DNA of 53,636 nucleotides, taken from contig NZ_JAHCPS010000012.1 in the NCBI RefSeq assembly GCF_021366795.1, positions 1-53,636 of the forward strand, given 5' to 3'. Position 1 is the stretch's first letter, and each line of letters starts with the position of its first letter. The notes beneath the pieces are model-generated. The model was given only the letters and a program-made list of their open reading frames with translations, ran no database searches and had not been told where the DNA came from. This DNA comes from Macrococcoides caseolyticum. Lineage in GTDB: Bacteria; Bacillota; Bacilli; Staphylococcales; Staphylococcaceae. Below, one piece after another: positions 24,470 through 35,595 of the stretch. A program made the position numbers and the translations under genes.

Positions 24470-25636
24470 ATGACAAATATTAAAAAAGTAACATTAAAAA
24501 GTGGAGAAATTCGCTATAAATTTAACGTTTACCTTGGTGTAGACAAAGTAACTGGAAAGAAGAAAAGAACTAGCAGAAGTTATAAAACGTTAAGAGAGGC
24601 TCAAATAGAATTACGCAAGTTGCAGTTAATGGGTTTAGAGAAAGCTACTCAGACAATCAATAAATATACTTATAAAGATGTATATTTGTTATGGCTAGAA
24701 AACCACAAAAATGAAATAAGAGGTACTACACTAGCTAGTAAAGAAAGTAAGTTTAATAAACGCATCCTACCTAAGTTCGGAAGAATGCCTATTAAAGAGA
24801 TTTCTCGTGTATATTGTCAAACTGTAGTCAATGAATGGGCGAATGAAATGAAGGCTTTTAATGACTATGTTATACAATCTAGACTTGTGTTCAACTATGC
24901 TATGAAGCTTGAGTTAATTGATAGTAATCCTATGGAGTACATTACTTTACCTAGTCGAAAAGAGCATAAAGTATTCATAGAAAAGGAAAGAAATTTTCTC
25001 ACAAAAGATGAACTGAAATTATTTATGCATTACTTAGATCAAGAAAAAAAATTACAAGCTACTTGTCTATTTCGCCTACTCGCTTTTACAGGTATGCGTA
25101 AAGGAGAAGTTCTAGCTTTACATTGGTCTGACATTAACTTCAAATCAAAAGATTTATATGTACAAAAGACATTAGCGAAAGTTAATAATAAACATATTCT
25201 TCAACCACCAAAGACAAGAGAGTCATATAGATGGTTAGATATTGACGAAATGACGATTCAATTATTAAAAGAATGGAAACGTGAACAAGTAAATCAATAT
25301 AAAGAATATGGTTTTGAAGTGGCTAACGACAAAGATCAGCCTATTTTTGCAACTTATCATACTAGACTTAACCAAATGAAGTACATGCGTGTATCTACTC
25401 CTAACGACAAATTAGAAGCATTCTTTAATCGTCATAAGGATTTACACAAGATACACGTTCATGGCTTCAGACATACTCATGCATCGCTATTATTTGAGGC
25501 TGGTGCAAAATTAAAGGATGTACAATCAAGATTAGGACATAGTGATATAAAGACAACAATGGATATCTATACTCATATTACTCAATCATCTAGAGAAAAG
25601 TTAGCTGAAGATTTTCATAAATATATTGATTTTTAA
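24470..25636 (+). CDS. int: tyrosine-family site-specific integrase
   Basis: The 388-residue recombinase has an N-terminal arm-binding domain (1-60; SGEIRYKFNVYLG, KKRTSRSYKTLREA), a SAM-like core-binding domain (65-170) and a catalytic domain. Catalytic residues are Arg210 (TGMRKGE), His331 and Arg334 (HGFRH), His357 (LGHS) and nucleophile Tyr367 (DIYTHI). It belongs to the Tn916/phage Int type. It ends 317 bases from the rpsI stop and probably recombines at the 60-bp rpsI end repeated three times here. All catalytic residues are intact. It could also act on the distal island, which lacks its own enzyme. Confidence 0.93.
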   Translation: MTNIKKVTLKSGEIRYKFNVYLGVDKVTGKKKRTSRSYKTLREAQIELRKLQLMGLEKATQTINKYTYKDVYLLWLENHKNEIRGTTLASKESKFNKRILPKFGRMPIKEISRVYCQTVVNEWANEMKAFNDYVIQSRLVFNYAMKLELIDSNPMEYITLPSRKEHKVFIEKERNFLTKDELKLFMHYLDQEKKLQATCLFRLLAFTGMRKGEVLALHWSDINFKSKDLYVQKTLAKVNNKHILQPPKTRESYRWLDIDEMTIQLLKEWKREQVNQYKEYGFEVANDKDQPIFATYHTRLNQMKYMRVSTPNDKLEAFFNRHKDLHKIHVHGFRHTHASLLFEAGAKLKDVQSRLGHSDIKTTMDIYTHITQSSREKLAEDFHKYIDF

Positions 25637-25657
25637 ATAATATCTGGAGGTATTTTT

Positions 25658-25852
25658 ATGGGTCAAACTGCTATACAAAAATATATAGAAGATTATCTTG
25701 AAAAAAATCCTGCGAAAGTACCTATTTTTAAGAAAGTTAAAAGAGAAGTAAATATGGAGATAATGATATTTAAAAGAAAGAATCGCCTAAAAAGGTTCCC
25801 TAAATTAGCAAATAATAAATCAAATTTTAAGAAGAAAAACAGAAGAAATTAA
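25658..25852 (+). CDS. small basic protein after integrase
   Basis: The 64-residue, strongly basic protein starts 21 bases after int, with GGAGG 8 bases before the ATG. It is likely co-transcribed with int. Lys/Arg-rich stretches (KRKNRLKRFPK, KKKNRRN) suggest nucleic-acid binding, perhaps as a recombination helper. No family recognised. Confidence 0.5.
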   Translation: MGQTAIQKYIEDYLEKNPAKVPIFKKVKREVNMEIMIFKRKNRLKRFPKLANNKSNFKKKNRRN

Positions 25853-25900
25853 TTCGAGGGGTATTTAGGGGGTAACATCTATGCAAAAAACATGTAAAAA

Positions 25901-25930
25901 AGCACCTCTCGAGTATTTTCGAGAAGTGCT
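25901..25930 (-). terminator. rpsI terminator supplied by the proximal island
   Basis: AGCACCTCTCGA pairs with TCGAGAAGTGCT (one mismatch), followed on the minus strand by six T. It lies 24 bases after the rpsI stop inside the island, and near-identical DNA lies at 8301-8330. It replaces the native terminator displaced to 343-376. It also lies downstream of the plus-strand int gene. Confidence 0.85.
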
Positions 25931-25953
25931 GTAAACGTTGATATAACTTGCGA

Positions 25954-26013
25954 TTAACGTTTTGAGAACTGTGGTGAACGACGAGCGCCTTTAAGACCTG
26001 GTTTTTTACGTTC
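25954..26013 (-). repeat. att: attachment site copy 3 (within rpsI)
   Basis: These are the last 60 bases of rpsI, including the stop codon. They are identical to 461-520 and differ at one base from 8355-8414. Homology to the copies stops at 26014, where the true rpsI sequence continues (TTTCATACG). Confidence 0.92.
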
Positions 26014-26346
26014 TTTCATACGTGGGTCACGTGTTAACATGCCCGCGCGTTTTAATGAACCACGGTACTCAGGATCTGCTTCTAATAATGCACGAGAAAT
26101 ACCATGACGGATTGCTTGTGCTTGTCCAGTTAAACCGCCACCTTTAACGTTTACTAAAACGTCATAGTTACCTTTAGTTTCAGTAATATCGAATGGTTGG
26201 TTTAAGTCTAAAATTAATGATTCGAATGGTAAGTAGTCACGTACGTCACGACCATTGATTGTGATGTTTCCTTCACCAGGAATTAAACGAACACGTGCTA
26301 CTGAATGTTTACGACGGCCTGTGCCTTTATATTCAACTTGTGCCAA
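25954..26346 (-). CDS. rpsI: 30S ribosomal protein S9
   Basis: The 130-residue protein is complete and typical, from [20 protein letters not shown] to the universal ending [13 protein letters not shown]9 contacts the P-site tRNA through its C-terminal tail. The gene follows rplM by 19 bases. Its last 20 codons are the integration site of the islands; insertion regenerates the coding end exactly, so the protein is unchanged. Other copies of the 3' end at 461 and 8355 have no upstream coding part and are not genes. Confidence 0.98.
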   Translation of the reverse strand: MAQVEYKGTGRRKHSVARVRLIPGEGNITINGRDVRDYLPFESLILDLNQPFDITETKGNYDVLVNVKGGGLTGQAQAIRHGISRALLEADPEYRGSLKRAGMLTRDPRMKERKKPGLKGARRSPQFSKR

Positions 26347-26365
26347 TGTATTGTCCTCCTCTTAA

Positions 26366-26803
26366 TTAACCACGTAACTCGTAGTTTTCAGGTTGTTGTG
26401 CTGCATGTGGATGCTCTGCTCCAGCATATACATGTAATTTTCTAAACATTTTGTCGCCTAAAGGTCCTTTTGGTAACATACCTTTAATTGATGTTTCCAT
26501 TAAACGAACTGGGTTTTTCTCACGTAATTCACCAGCTGAGATAGATTTTAATCCACCTGGGTGATTTGAGTGACGGTGATACATTTTGTCTGCTGCTTTG
26601 TTACCTGATAAGTAGATTTTTTCAGCGTTAATTAAGATAACGTGATCTCCACAATCAACGTGTGGTGTGTAAGTTGCTTTATGTTTACCGCGTAAGATTG
26701 ATGCAACTTCTGATGAAAGGCGACCCATTGTCTTACCTTCAGCATCAATTACGTACCACTTGCGGTCAATGTTTGCTTCGTTTGCCATGAATGTTTGACG
26801 CAT
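26366..26803 (-). CDS. rplM: 50S ribosomal protein L13
   Basis: The 145-residue protein has [20 protein letters not shown], then [18 protein letters not shown] and [10 protein letters not shown], as in other L13 proteins. It is an early-assembly large-subunit protein and first gene of the rplM-rpsI operon. AGGAGG is 7 bases before the ATG. Upstream lie a leader hairpin and a good promoter (26920-26947). Confidence 0.98.
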   Translation of the reverse strand: MRQTFMANEANIDRKWYVIDAEGKTMGRLSSEVASILRGKHKATYTPHVDCGDHVILINAEKIYLSGNKAADKMYHRHSNHPGGLKSISAGELREKNPVRLMETSIKGMLPKGPLGDKMFRKLHVYAGAEHPHAAQQPENYELRG

Positions 26804-26814
26804 TATATTTTCCT

Positions 26815-26910
26815 CCTAAAATAAAAAAAATTCCCTCTAAATCCTGCTTATATATCTGTAACACAATAAGTTTCCGGGGCTTATTGTAGTGGTTGATATT
26901 AAACAATACC
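26815..26910 (-). promoter_or_regulatory. L13 leader RNA element
   Basis: Between the promoter and rplM the transcript can form a hairpin from AATAAG/CTTATT arms (26865-26870 with 26880-26885), with a CCCCGGAAA loop region. This fits the L13 leader described before rplM in Firmicutes, thought to allow feedback control by the ribosomal protein. No covariance check was possible. Confidence 0.6.
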
Positions 26911-26919
26911 GTTGTCTAT

Positions 26920-26947
26920 CTTATAACATTTCAGGGGTGTTTGTCAA
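26920..26947 (-). promoter_or_regulatory. promoter of rplM-rpsI
   Basis: On the minus strand TTGACA (26942-26947), a 16-base spacer and TATAAG (26920-26925) form a strong vegetative promoter about 105 bases ahead of the L13 start. Confidence 0.75.
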
Positions 26948-27000
26948 TCCTATTAGCAAATTCTTTTTAATTATTTTTTGGTGTGTTCGCTTCAACGGAA

Positions 27001-27819
27001 TTAATCTTGTTGTATATATTGCTTATACTTTGGTTTAAGTGTAATGGATGTGCCATCAGGGATATCTTGAGCAATCTCCTTTGGTGAAAGATAAATTTTC
27101 TCCAAATATAGTCCTTCTGCTGGTGCTGTTTTCCCCGCTTTTGTTCTATCGCTCGCTGCGATAATTTCAGGTATTTCTCTTCCTAATCGCTTACCACGGC
27201 CAACATCCATCAAAAAATGCACCATTATGCGTACCATGTTATAAAGAAAGCCGCTTCCGATAACATAGAAGTCATAGCCTGCCACTGTTTTTGATACTTC
27301 AAATTTATATATCGTACGTTCTTTGTTCTCTATCTCTGTCTTCGCTGAACAAAATGATGTAAAGTCATGGGTCCCTAAAAAGTACTGTGCCGCTTCATTC
27401 ATCTTTTCGATGTCTAATGTTTCAGAGATATGCGTTTCCAATCCTTTTTTCAACACGTCTCGGTGAGGTGCCACATATACTTTATAGCGATATGCTTTGC
27501 CGACACAGTCATAGCGTGAATGAAAGTCCATATTAATCTTCTTCACCTGGTGAACGTAAACATCATCCGGTAATGCAGAGTTAAATGCATGTTGCCATTT
27601 GTCTGTCGTTAATTTAAGTGGTGTATCGAAATGAACATATTGCATTAATGCATGTACGCCTTTATCTGTTCTTGATGACGGATGAATGCGTATAAAGTCT
27701 TTGTGCATACGTTTTAATATGCGTTCTAATTCATATTGTACAGTGCGACCTTCATTTTGTATTTGAAATCCCTGAAATCCTGCACCGTTATATGAGATGT
27801 GTAACAAGATGCGTTCCAT
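27001..27819 (-). CDS. truA: tRNA pseudouridine(38-40) synthase
   Basis: The 272-residue TruA isomerises uridines 38-40 of the anticodon stem. The catalytic aspartate is in SSRTDKGVHA (about residue 52). HFDTPL, FCSAKTE and a GSGFLYNMVRIMV segment are typical. It directly follows ecfT: stop and start codons are adjacent. Its separation from rplM by the rplM promoter marks a new transcription unit downstream. Start at ATG 27819. Confidence 0.96.
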   Translation of the reverse strand: MERILLHISYNGAGFQGFQIQNEGRTVQYELERILKRMHKDFIRIHPSSRTDKGVHALMQYVHFDTPLKLTTDKWQHAFNSALPDDVYVHQVKKINMDFHSRYDCVGKAYRYKVYVAPHRDVLKKGLETHISETLDIEKMNEAAQYFLGTHDFTSFCSAKTEIENKERTIYKFEVSKTVAGYDFYVIGSGFLYNMVRIMVHFLMDVGRGKRLGREIPEIIAASDRTKAGKTAPAEGLYLEKIYLSPKEIAQDIPDGTSITLKPKYKQYIQQD

Positions 27820-28623
27820 TTATGTGATGCTCCTTAATATAAATATAATAATGCCTATCGGTATCAACGAAAATAATAGGAGTGTGTCTGATGTCTTCCA
27901 GTTAAGTTTTCTATATTTCGTTCGACCCTCGTCACCTTTATAACCTCTCACTTCCATCGCAATCGCAAGATCATCAGCACGTTTAAATGCTGATACGAAT
28001 AAAGGTATTAATAGTGGTCCGATGGCTTTAATTCTTTCGATTGCGTTTCCACTTGATAAATCACTTCCTCGTGACATCTGTGCTTTCATAACTTTCTGCG
28101 CTTCATCCATGAGTGTCGGAATAAATCTCAGTGCAATAGACATCATAAGTGCTATTTCATGTACTGGTAATTTTATTTTCTTGAATGGTTTTAGTATTGC
28201 TTCTATGGCATCAGTTAAGGCAATAGGGCTTGTTGTAAGTGTCATAACTGTTGATATGAAAATGATGATAATAAAGCGAAACGATATCATTACCCCCATA
28301 AGGATACCATTCGTTTGAATATTAAAGATGCCCCATTCAAACAGTGTGGCACCACCTTTCGTCAAAAAAACATGCATCAGAAACGTAAAGATAATTAAAA
28401 ATAATATAGGTTTTATACCGTTGAACACGAACATAAAGTTTAAATTAGAAAGTTTTATAATGAGATAAACGACAATCATTCCAAACAGATAACTATACCA
28501 ATTGTCCATGAAGAATACGAGTATCGTCATGATAAAGACGAATAGTAACTTTGCTCTAGGGTCCAGACTGTGTACAAATGAGTGGATGGGCACGTACCTT
28601 CCCAGTATCATTTTATCTAGCAT
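27820..28623 (-). CDS. ecfT: ECF transporter transmembrane protein EcfT
   Basis: The 267-residue membrane subunit of the group II energy-coupling factor transporter has five to six helices. Coupling-helix motifs are AQMSRGSDL and AMEVRGYKG (one of the two canonical ARG/ARS boxes reads VRG). It joins the two ATPases to interchangeable S components that bring in vitamins or cobalt/nickel-type substrates. The start overlaps the end of ecfA2 by 11 bases. No S component is encoded here, which is normal for this module. Confidence 0.95.
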   Translation of the reverse strand: MLDKMILGRYVPIHSFVHSLDPRAKLLFVFIMTILVFFMDNWYSYLFGMIVVYLIIKLSNLNFMFVFNGIKPILFLIIFTFLMHVFLTKGGATLFEWGIFNIQTNGILMGVMISFRFIIIIFISTVMTLTTSPIALTDAIEAILKPFKKIKLPVHEIALMMSIALRFIPTLMDEAQKVMKAQMSRGSDLSSGNAIERIKAIGPLLIPLFVSAFKRADDLAIAMEVRGYKGDEGRTKYRKLNWKTSDTLLLFSLIPIGIIIFILRSIT

Positions 28624-29470
28624 GATTTGTCCTCCACTCCTGATACATGTGATTAAAGTCCTCTATCGTTAGCGCTATATGCGGCAACTTAATATTATAT
28701 TTACGTTCAAACTTTTTTTGTAGCTGTGTTATTTCAGGCGGTAGGATGTCGTATGCTGTTAGATCTTTATTAAATATTTCCTGAGGCATCCCTTCATCCA
28801 CTAAAGTGCCGTGATGCATAACATATATATAGTCTGCCTGTGCTGCCTGATCCATCTGGTGTGTGACTAATACTACAGTAATACCTAAGTCCTTTTGTAA
28901 TTGATGAAAGAACGTCATAATTTCTTGTTGCCCTCGCGGATCGAGACCTGCTGTCGGCTCATCAAGAATAAGCACATCAGGTTCCATTGCCAGTACACCC
29001 ATGATTGCGATACGTCTCATTTGCCCTCCTGAGAGTTCAAACGGGCTTTTATTCAGTATGGACTCATCCATACCAAATAGCTTAACAAGGTTGTGTGCAC
29101 GCTTCTCAGCCTCATCCTTAGCTACGCCATAATTAATAGGTCCAAAAATGATATCTTTTAATACAGTTTCTTCGAATAATTGTTGTTCAGCAAACTGAAA
29201 AACTAATCCTATCTTCTTTCGAATAGGCTTTAAATGTTTGTTCTTAGTCTTATAGTGAATCTTTTGACCATCAATATCAATGTGACCTTCAGTGGGTTTA
29301 ATCAATGCATTTAAATGTTGAATAACCGTGGATTTACCTGAACCTGTGCGTCCGATAATTGCATAAAACTTATTTGCTTCAAACAGCATATTAATATGTT
29401 GAAGTGCTCTCACTTCAAAAGGAGTGTCTTTAGAATAATGAAAGCCAACTTGATTTAATTGTATTTTCAT
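28613..29470 (-). CDS. ecfA2: ECF transporter ATPase EcfA2
   Basis: The 285-residue ATPase has Walker A GRTGSGKST, Q-loop VFQFAEQQLFEE, signature LSGGQMRR, Walker B VLILDEPTAGLDP and switch THQ. It forms a heterodimer with EcfA1 to power vitamin uptake through EcfT. The start overlaps the stop of ecfA1 by 4 bases (ATGA), so translation is coupled. Confidence 0.95.
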   Translation of the reverse strand: MKIQLNQVGFHYSKDTPFEVRALQHINMLFEANKFYAIIGRTGSGKSTVIQHLNALIKPTEGHIDIDGQKIHYKTKNKHLKPIRKKIGLVFQFAEQQLFEETVLKDIIFGPINYGVAKDEAEKRAHNLVKLFGMDESILNKSPFELSGGQMRRIAIMGVLAMEPDVLILDEPTAGLDPRGQQEIMTFFHQLQKDLGITVVLVTHQMDQAAQADYIYVMHHGTLVDEGMPQEIFNKDLTAYDILPPEITQLQKKFERKYNIKLPHIALTIEDFNHMYQEWRTNHAR

Positions 29471-30267
29471 AGTTTCTTAAGCAACTCCTCTTGTGTAATA
29501 TAATCAAAATGGTTAAACAAAATGTTGTTCACTTTCATTTCAAATGGTAAATCAAGACCTATCGCCATTAATGCTTCTGCATGCTGATATATTACTTGTG
29601 GCGTGTCTGCCATGACCAATTCACCTTTATTCATCACAAATATACGATCACTCTCTAAAGTTTCTTCTAAATGATGTGTAATATGAATAATGGTAAGATC
29701 ATGAACTTCCTGTAACTTTCTGATGATGTTCAAAATTTCAATCCGTCCTTCAGGGTCTAGCATAGATGTTGCTTCATCTAAAATAATAATCTTAGGCTGC
29801 AGTGCCAATACACCTGCAATAGCTACACGCTGTTTCTGACCACCTGATAAATGGTGTGGCTCATGTCGTTTCATATCTGTCATTTCAACGGCTTGTAAGG
29901 CAACTTCAACGCGCTTGTGCATTTCCTGATGGGGTACACCATAATTCTCTAATCCAAAAGCGATATCATCTTCTACCGTTGCACCTACAAATTGGTTATC
30001 AGGATTTTGGAAAACGATACCTAAACGTTCATGGACAGATTGGATTGTTGCTTCTGTCAGTGGAATATTGTCAATAATAATTTCTCCAACTTGAGACGGT
30101 TCAATCGCTCCTAACAATTTTAGTAAGGTGGATTTACCTGAACTATTATGGCCTACGATTGAAATCCATTCACCTTTCTTAATTGTAAATGAAAGGTTGC
30201 GTATTGCAGGAACTGACTGTCCATCATATGTAAATGTAAGGTTGTTGACTTCAATAATTGGTTCCAT
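29467..30267 (-). CDS. ecfA1: ECF transporter ATPase EcfA1
   Basis: The 266-residue ATPase has Walker A GHNSSGKST, Q-loop VFQNPDNQFVG, signature LSGGQKQR and Walker B IIILDEATSMLDPEG. It is the first gene of the ecfA1-ecfA2-ecfT-truA unit after rplQ, the conserved Firmicutes order. AAGGTGACT precedes the ATG. A long 437-base gap separates it from rplQ. Confidence 0.95.
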   Translation of the reverse strand: MEPIIEVNNLTFTYDGQSVPAIRNLSFTIKKGEWISIVGHNSSGKSTLLKLLGAIEPSQVGEIIIDNIPLTEATIQSVHERLGIVFQNPDNQFVGATVEDDIAFGLENYGVPHQEMHKRVEVALQAVEMTDMKRHEPHHLSGGQKQRVAIAGVLALQPKIIILDEATSMLDPEGRIEILNIIRKLQEVHDLTIIHITHHLEETLESDRIFVMNKGELVMADTPQVIYQHAEALMAIGLDLPFEMKVNNILFNHFDYITQEELLKKL

Positions 30268-30704
30268 ACAGTCACCTTTCGTTATAGTTATGACGTTGGT
30301 TTTTTAGTGGGCTCTAAACGGTCTTTACAGCTCACTCAAGGTCATTTTGTGGGTCAAGTGAGCTGCAATAACACTTTACGGCTCACTCGCGTACGAAATC
30401 GAGCGAAACTTATGCTTTATCGATTACTCACGCTCATATAAATTCATTTTACCTTCTGTTAATTACTTATACCATAAATCATTAACACAAGACAAAATGT
30501 CTGTATATAAATAAAAAACCCGGATTACCAGGTTTAATAATGAAAAAAGCGCGCACTCCGCCTAGAGGTCACGCAAAACGTTATTCTATTATGGCGAAGT
30601 ACTCTGAGCTAGACAATATCTGTGTGTGGCAAACATTATCGTTGCACTCATTTGCTTATGTGTGTGTATGTGTAAGATAAGTGATCCCTATATAAATATG
30701 ATAA
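30268..30704. other. 437-base gap between rplQ and ecfA1
   Basis: No gene is seen. It holds the rplQ terminator (30516-30535), an inverted repeat CAGCTCACT/AGTGAGCTG (30328-30336 with 30357-30365), a further GGCTCACTC near 30383, and a TGTG-rich stretch near 30625-30675. A promoter for ecfA1 must lie here but I see no clear one. Confidence 0.5.
30516..30535 (-). terminator. terminator of the ribosomal protein cluster
   Basis: On the minus strand an 8-bp stem (AAACCTGG with CCGGGTTT, one T-G pair) with loop TAAT is followed by TTTTATTT, 170 bases after the rplQ stop. Confidence 0.75.
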
Positions 30705-31073
30705 TTATACTAATTCGATGATAACCATTTCTGAACCGTCTCCACGACGTGGTCCAACTTTCATAATTCTAGTGTATCCACCTTGACGCTCTGTGTAACG
30801 CGGAGCAATGTCAGAGAATAATTTTTGAATTGCGAATTGTGTAGTTTCATCTTCGTTTAAGATTTCAATACGACGTAAAACTTCTGCTGCTTGACGGCGA
30901 GCATGTAAGTCTCCACGTTTACCTAAAGTAATTAATTTTTCTACGATTTTACGTAATTCTTTTGCGCGTGCTTCAGTCGTTTCGATTCGCTCGTTAACGA
31001 TTAAAGAAGTTGCTAAATCGCGTAACATAGCTTTACGTTGATCTGATGTACGACCTAATTTTCTGTAACCCAT
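30705..31073 (-). CDS. rplQ: 50S ribosomal protein L17
   Basis: The 122-residue protein begins [20 protein letters not shown] and ends [12 protein letters not shown], complete for L17. It sits near the polypeptide exit tunnel. It is last in the alpha operon, 19 bases after rpoA, with AAGGAGG before the ATG. Confidence 0.98.
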   Translation of the reverse strand: MGYRKLGRTSDQRKAMLRDLATSLIVNERIETTEARAKELRKIVEKLITLGKRGDLHARRQAAEVLRRIEILNEDETTQFAIQKLFSDIAPRYTERQGGYTRIMKVGPRRGDGSEMVIIELV

Positions 31074-31092
31074 GAATCGTAACCTCCTTTAA

Positions 31093-32037
31093 CTAGTCTT
31101 CTTTTCTTAATCCAAGACCTAAGTCTTCTAATTTAAATTTAACTTCTTCTAAAGACTTGCGTCCTAAGTTACGAACTTTCATCATATCAGCTTCTGATTT
31201 GTCGGCTAATTCTTGAACAGAATTAATACCTGCACGTTTCAGACAGTTATAAGAACGAACTGATAAATCAAGTTCTTCAATCGACATTTCAAGTACTTTT
31301 TCTTTGTGATCTTCTTCTTTTTCAATCATAATTTCAGCATTTTGTGCTTCATCAGTTAAGTCAACAAAGATATTTAAGTGTTCTGTCATAATCTTCGCAC
31401 CTAAAGAAATTGCTTCTTGTGGTGTTAATGATCCGTCAGTCCAAACATCTAAAGTTAATTTATCAAAGTTTGTACTTTGACCAACACGTGTGTTTTCTAC
31501 AGTGTAGTTCACGCGCTCAACTGGTGTATAGATTGAATCAACTGGAATTACGCCAATTGGTAAATCACTTGTGTTATTATCTTCAGCTAAAGTGTAACCA
31601 CGTCCTGCATTTGCAACCAAACGCATTTTTAAGTGTCCACCTTTAGATACTGTTGCAATTTTTAAATCTGGATTTAAAATTTCAACATCACTGTCATGCA
31701 TAATATCTTTCGCAGTAACAACGCCTTCATCTTTCACATCAATTTCAAGCGTTTTATCTTCATCAGAGTAGATTTTAAGCGCAAGCTTTTTGATGTTCAT
31801 GATCATTGTTGTAACATCTTCCACGACATTCTCAACACTTGAGAATTCATGTAAGACACCTTCGATTTCAATATTCTTAACAGCCGCACCTGGTAATGAA
31901 GATAATAGGATACGACGTAAGGAGTTTCCTAATGTTGTACCATAACCACGTTCTAACGGTTCAACTACGAATTTACCGAATTTAGAATCTTCACTAATTT
32001 CAACTGTCTCAATTCTAGGTTTTTCGATTTCAATCAT
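31093..32037 (-). CDS. rpoA: RNA polymerase subunit alpha
   Basis: The 314-residue protein has an N-terminal assembly domain ([20 protein letters not shown]) and a C-terminal domain for UP-element and activator contact ([32 protein letters not shown]). The ATG at 32037 ([10 protein letters not shown]) follows GAAGGAGG at good spacing; an in-frame start 21 bases upstream is unlikely. It lies between rpsK and rplQ. Confidence 0.98.
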   Translation of the reverse strand: MIEIEKPRIETVEISEDSKFGKFVVEPLERGYGTTLGNSLRRILLSSLPGAAVKNIEIEGVLHEFSSVENVVEDVTTMIMNIKKLALKIYSDEDKTLEIDVKDEGVVTAKDIMHDSDVEILNPDLKIATVSKGGHLKMRLVANAGRGYTLAEDNNTSDLPIGVIPVDSIYTPVERVNYTVENTRVGQSTNFDKLTLDVWTDGSLTPQEAISLGAKIMTEHLNIFVDLTDEAQNAEIMIEKEEDHKEKVLEMSIEELDLSVRSYNCLKRAGINSVQELADKSEADMMKVRNLGRKSLEEVKFKLEDLGLGLRKED

Positions 32038-32120
32038 GTAATAATCCTCCTTCAACAACGTCGAATAATTTTATTTTAGTTCCATATACTATTATAAGTG
32101 TCTTTGATACTAATTGAAAA

Positions 32121-32510
32121 TTATACGCGACGACGTTTCGGTGGACGACAACCGTTGTGTGGTACTGGTGTAACGTCTTTAATCGCTGTAATTTCTAAAC
32201 CAGCTGATTGTAACGCACGAATTGCTGCTTCACGACCTTGACCAGGTCCTTTTACAGTAACTTCTACAGTTTTTAAACCATGTTCCATAGCTGCTTTAGA
32301 AGCAGTTTCTGATGCCATTTGAGCTGCGAATGGTGTAGATTTACGAGAACCTCTGAAACCTAACGCACCAGCAGATGACCATGATAAAGCATTACCGAAT
32401 TCATCAGTAATTGTTACGATTGTATTGTTGAATGTTGAACGGATGTGTGCAACACCAGACTCAATATTCTTTTTAACTCTACGTTTACGTGATACTTGTT
32501 TACGTGCCAT
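32121..32510 (-). CDS. rpsK: 30S ribosomal protein S11
   Basis: The 129-residue S11 has [29 protein letters not shown] and the conserved ending [12 protein letters not shown]. It forms part of the small-subunit platform at the mRNA exit. It lies 20 bases after rpsM. Confidence 0.98.
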   Translation of the reverse strand: MARKQVSRKRRVKKNIESGVAHIRSTFNNTIVTITDEFGNALSWSSAGALGFRGSRKSTPFAAQMASETASKAAMEHGLKTVEVTVKGPGQGREAAIRALQSAGLEITAIKDVTPVPHNGCRPPKRRRV

Positions 32511-32530
32511 TTAGCTCACTCCTTTACTTT

Positions 32531-32896
32531 TTATTTCTTCTTGTTAGCAACGGTCTTAACTGGACCTTTACGAGTACGTGCATTGTTCTTAGTATTTTGT
32601 CCACGTGTTGGTAAACCACGACGGTGACGAATACCTCTGTATGATGCGATTTCCATTAAACGTTTGATGTTTAAGTTTACTTCACGACGAAGGTCACCTT
32701 CAACTTTGTATCCATCAACTTGTTCACGGATTCTGTTTAATTCATCTTCTGTTAAATCGCGTACACGCGTACTTTCATTAACATTAGCAGCTGCTAAGAT
32801 TTTTTGAGCTGTTGTTCTACCAATACCATATACGTAAGTTAAAGCGATAACTACGCGTTTCTCACGTGGTACGTCTACACCTGCGATACGTGCCAT
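32531..32896 (-). CDS. rpsM: 30S ribosomal protein S13
   Basis: The 121-residue S13 starts [19 protein letters not shown] and ends [15 protein letters not shown]. It makes the head-to-50S bridge and contacts P-site tRNA. ATG 32896 has GGAGGTGCAAT upstream; a longer in-frame start at 32953 overlaps rpmJ and is rejected. Confidence 0.98.
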   Translation of the reverse strand: MARIAGVDVPREKRVVIALTYVYGIGRTTAQKILAAANVNESTRVRDLTEDELNRIREQVDGYKVEGDLRREVNLNIKRLMEIASYRGIRHRRGLPTRGQNTKNNARTRKGPVKTVANKKK

Positions 32897-32918
32897 TATT
32901 ATTGCACCTCCTGTTTTC

Positions 32919-33044
<126 letters not shown>

Positions 33045-33067
33045 CTAATTTAATATTGGAGTTCTTA

Positions 33068-33286
33068 TTATTTATAACGATACGTAATGCGTCCACGTGT
33101 TAAATCATATGGACTCATTTCAACTGTTACTTTGTCGCCAGGTAGAATACGGATGTAGTTCATACGAATTTTACCGCTAACATGCGCTAAGATCTCATGA
33201 CCATTTTCTAATTCTACTTTAAACATTGCATTTGGTAAAGTATCTAATACAGTACCTTCTAATTCAATTACATCTTGTTTAGCCAT
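33068..33286 (-). CDS. infA: translation initiation factor IF-1
   Basis: The 72-residue OB-fold protein runs from [20 protein letters not shown] to [13 protein letters not shown]-1 binds the A site during initiation. ATG 33286 is the family start; an in-frame ATG at 33310 adds eight non-family residues. It lies between the KOW gene and rpmJ. Confidence 0.97.
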
Positions 33287-33306
33287 TTTCAAATTCCCCC
33301 TTTTTA

Positions 33307-33588
33307 TCAAGATTCCGAAATTCGAGCGGTATATTTTTGCAAAACGTAACGTAATTTAGCGTCTGTTACAAAACCTGCTTCAGAAATACTCGATTTAATT
33401 TCAGGTGAGTAGCAATCACTTAGTATTAAATGCGACAGGTTCTTTTTTTTTGGATATTCATAAGTCCGTTTATCTCCGTCTGCAACAAGTACAAATCGTT
33501 GATCGATAATAGCAATAATGACTCCAGGTAATCCTTTATCTTTGCCACGATGACTCGTAACAATTTGACCAATACTTACTTGATTCAA
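33307..33588 (-). CDS. KOW-domain RNA-binding protein (L14e/YbzG-like)
   Basis: The small protein has a KOW motif at its start ([20 protein letters not shown], then [23 protein letters not shown]) and ends with a helical [12 protein letters not shown] segment. It resembles the L14e-like KOW protein encoded between map and infA in Bacillus (YbzG). The likely start is TTG 33588, with GGATGTGATC upstream, giving 93 residues; the frame is open to a GTG at 33615. It lies between adk and infA. Its function is not established; it probably binds RNA or ribosomes. Confidence 0.8.
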
Positions 33589-33640
33589 CTGATCACATCC
33601 ACTTAAGCAACTCACCAGAGAGGTGAATCCTGGTAAACGA

Positions 33641-35594
<1,954 letters not shown>

Positions 35595-35595
<1 letters not shown>

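Larger units (their letters stand above)
8415..25953. mobile_element. proximal rpsI genomic island with integrase, replicon and RiPP cluster
   Basis: This 17.5-kb segment lies between att copies 2 and 3. The tyrosine integrase gene is at the rpsI end, followed inward by an XRE regulator, an excisionase-like gene, a replication initiator, an iteron origin and small helper genes, then the RiPP cargo. The order int-regulator-xis-rep-ori recalls SaPI-like and Macrococcus rpsI islands. I see no phage packaging, capsid or relaxase genes, so transfer would rely on another element. The island carries its own terminator at the rpsI junction. Confidence 0.88.

Noticed and set aside
8415-25953. mec or other antibiotic-resistance cargo expected of Macrococcus rpsI islands
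   Set aside because: No beta-lactam, macrolide or other resistance gene can be recognised in any frame.
8415-25953. Prophage or complete SaPI
   Set aside because: Integrase, regulator, Rep and origin are present, but no terminase, capsid, packaging or lysis gene is seen.
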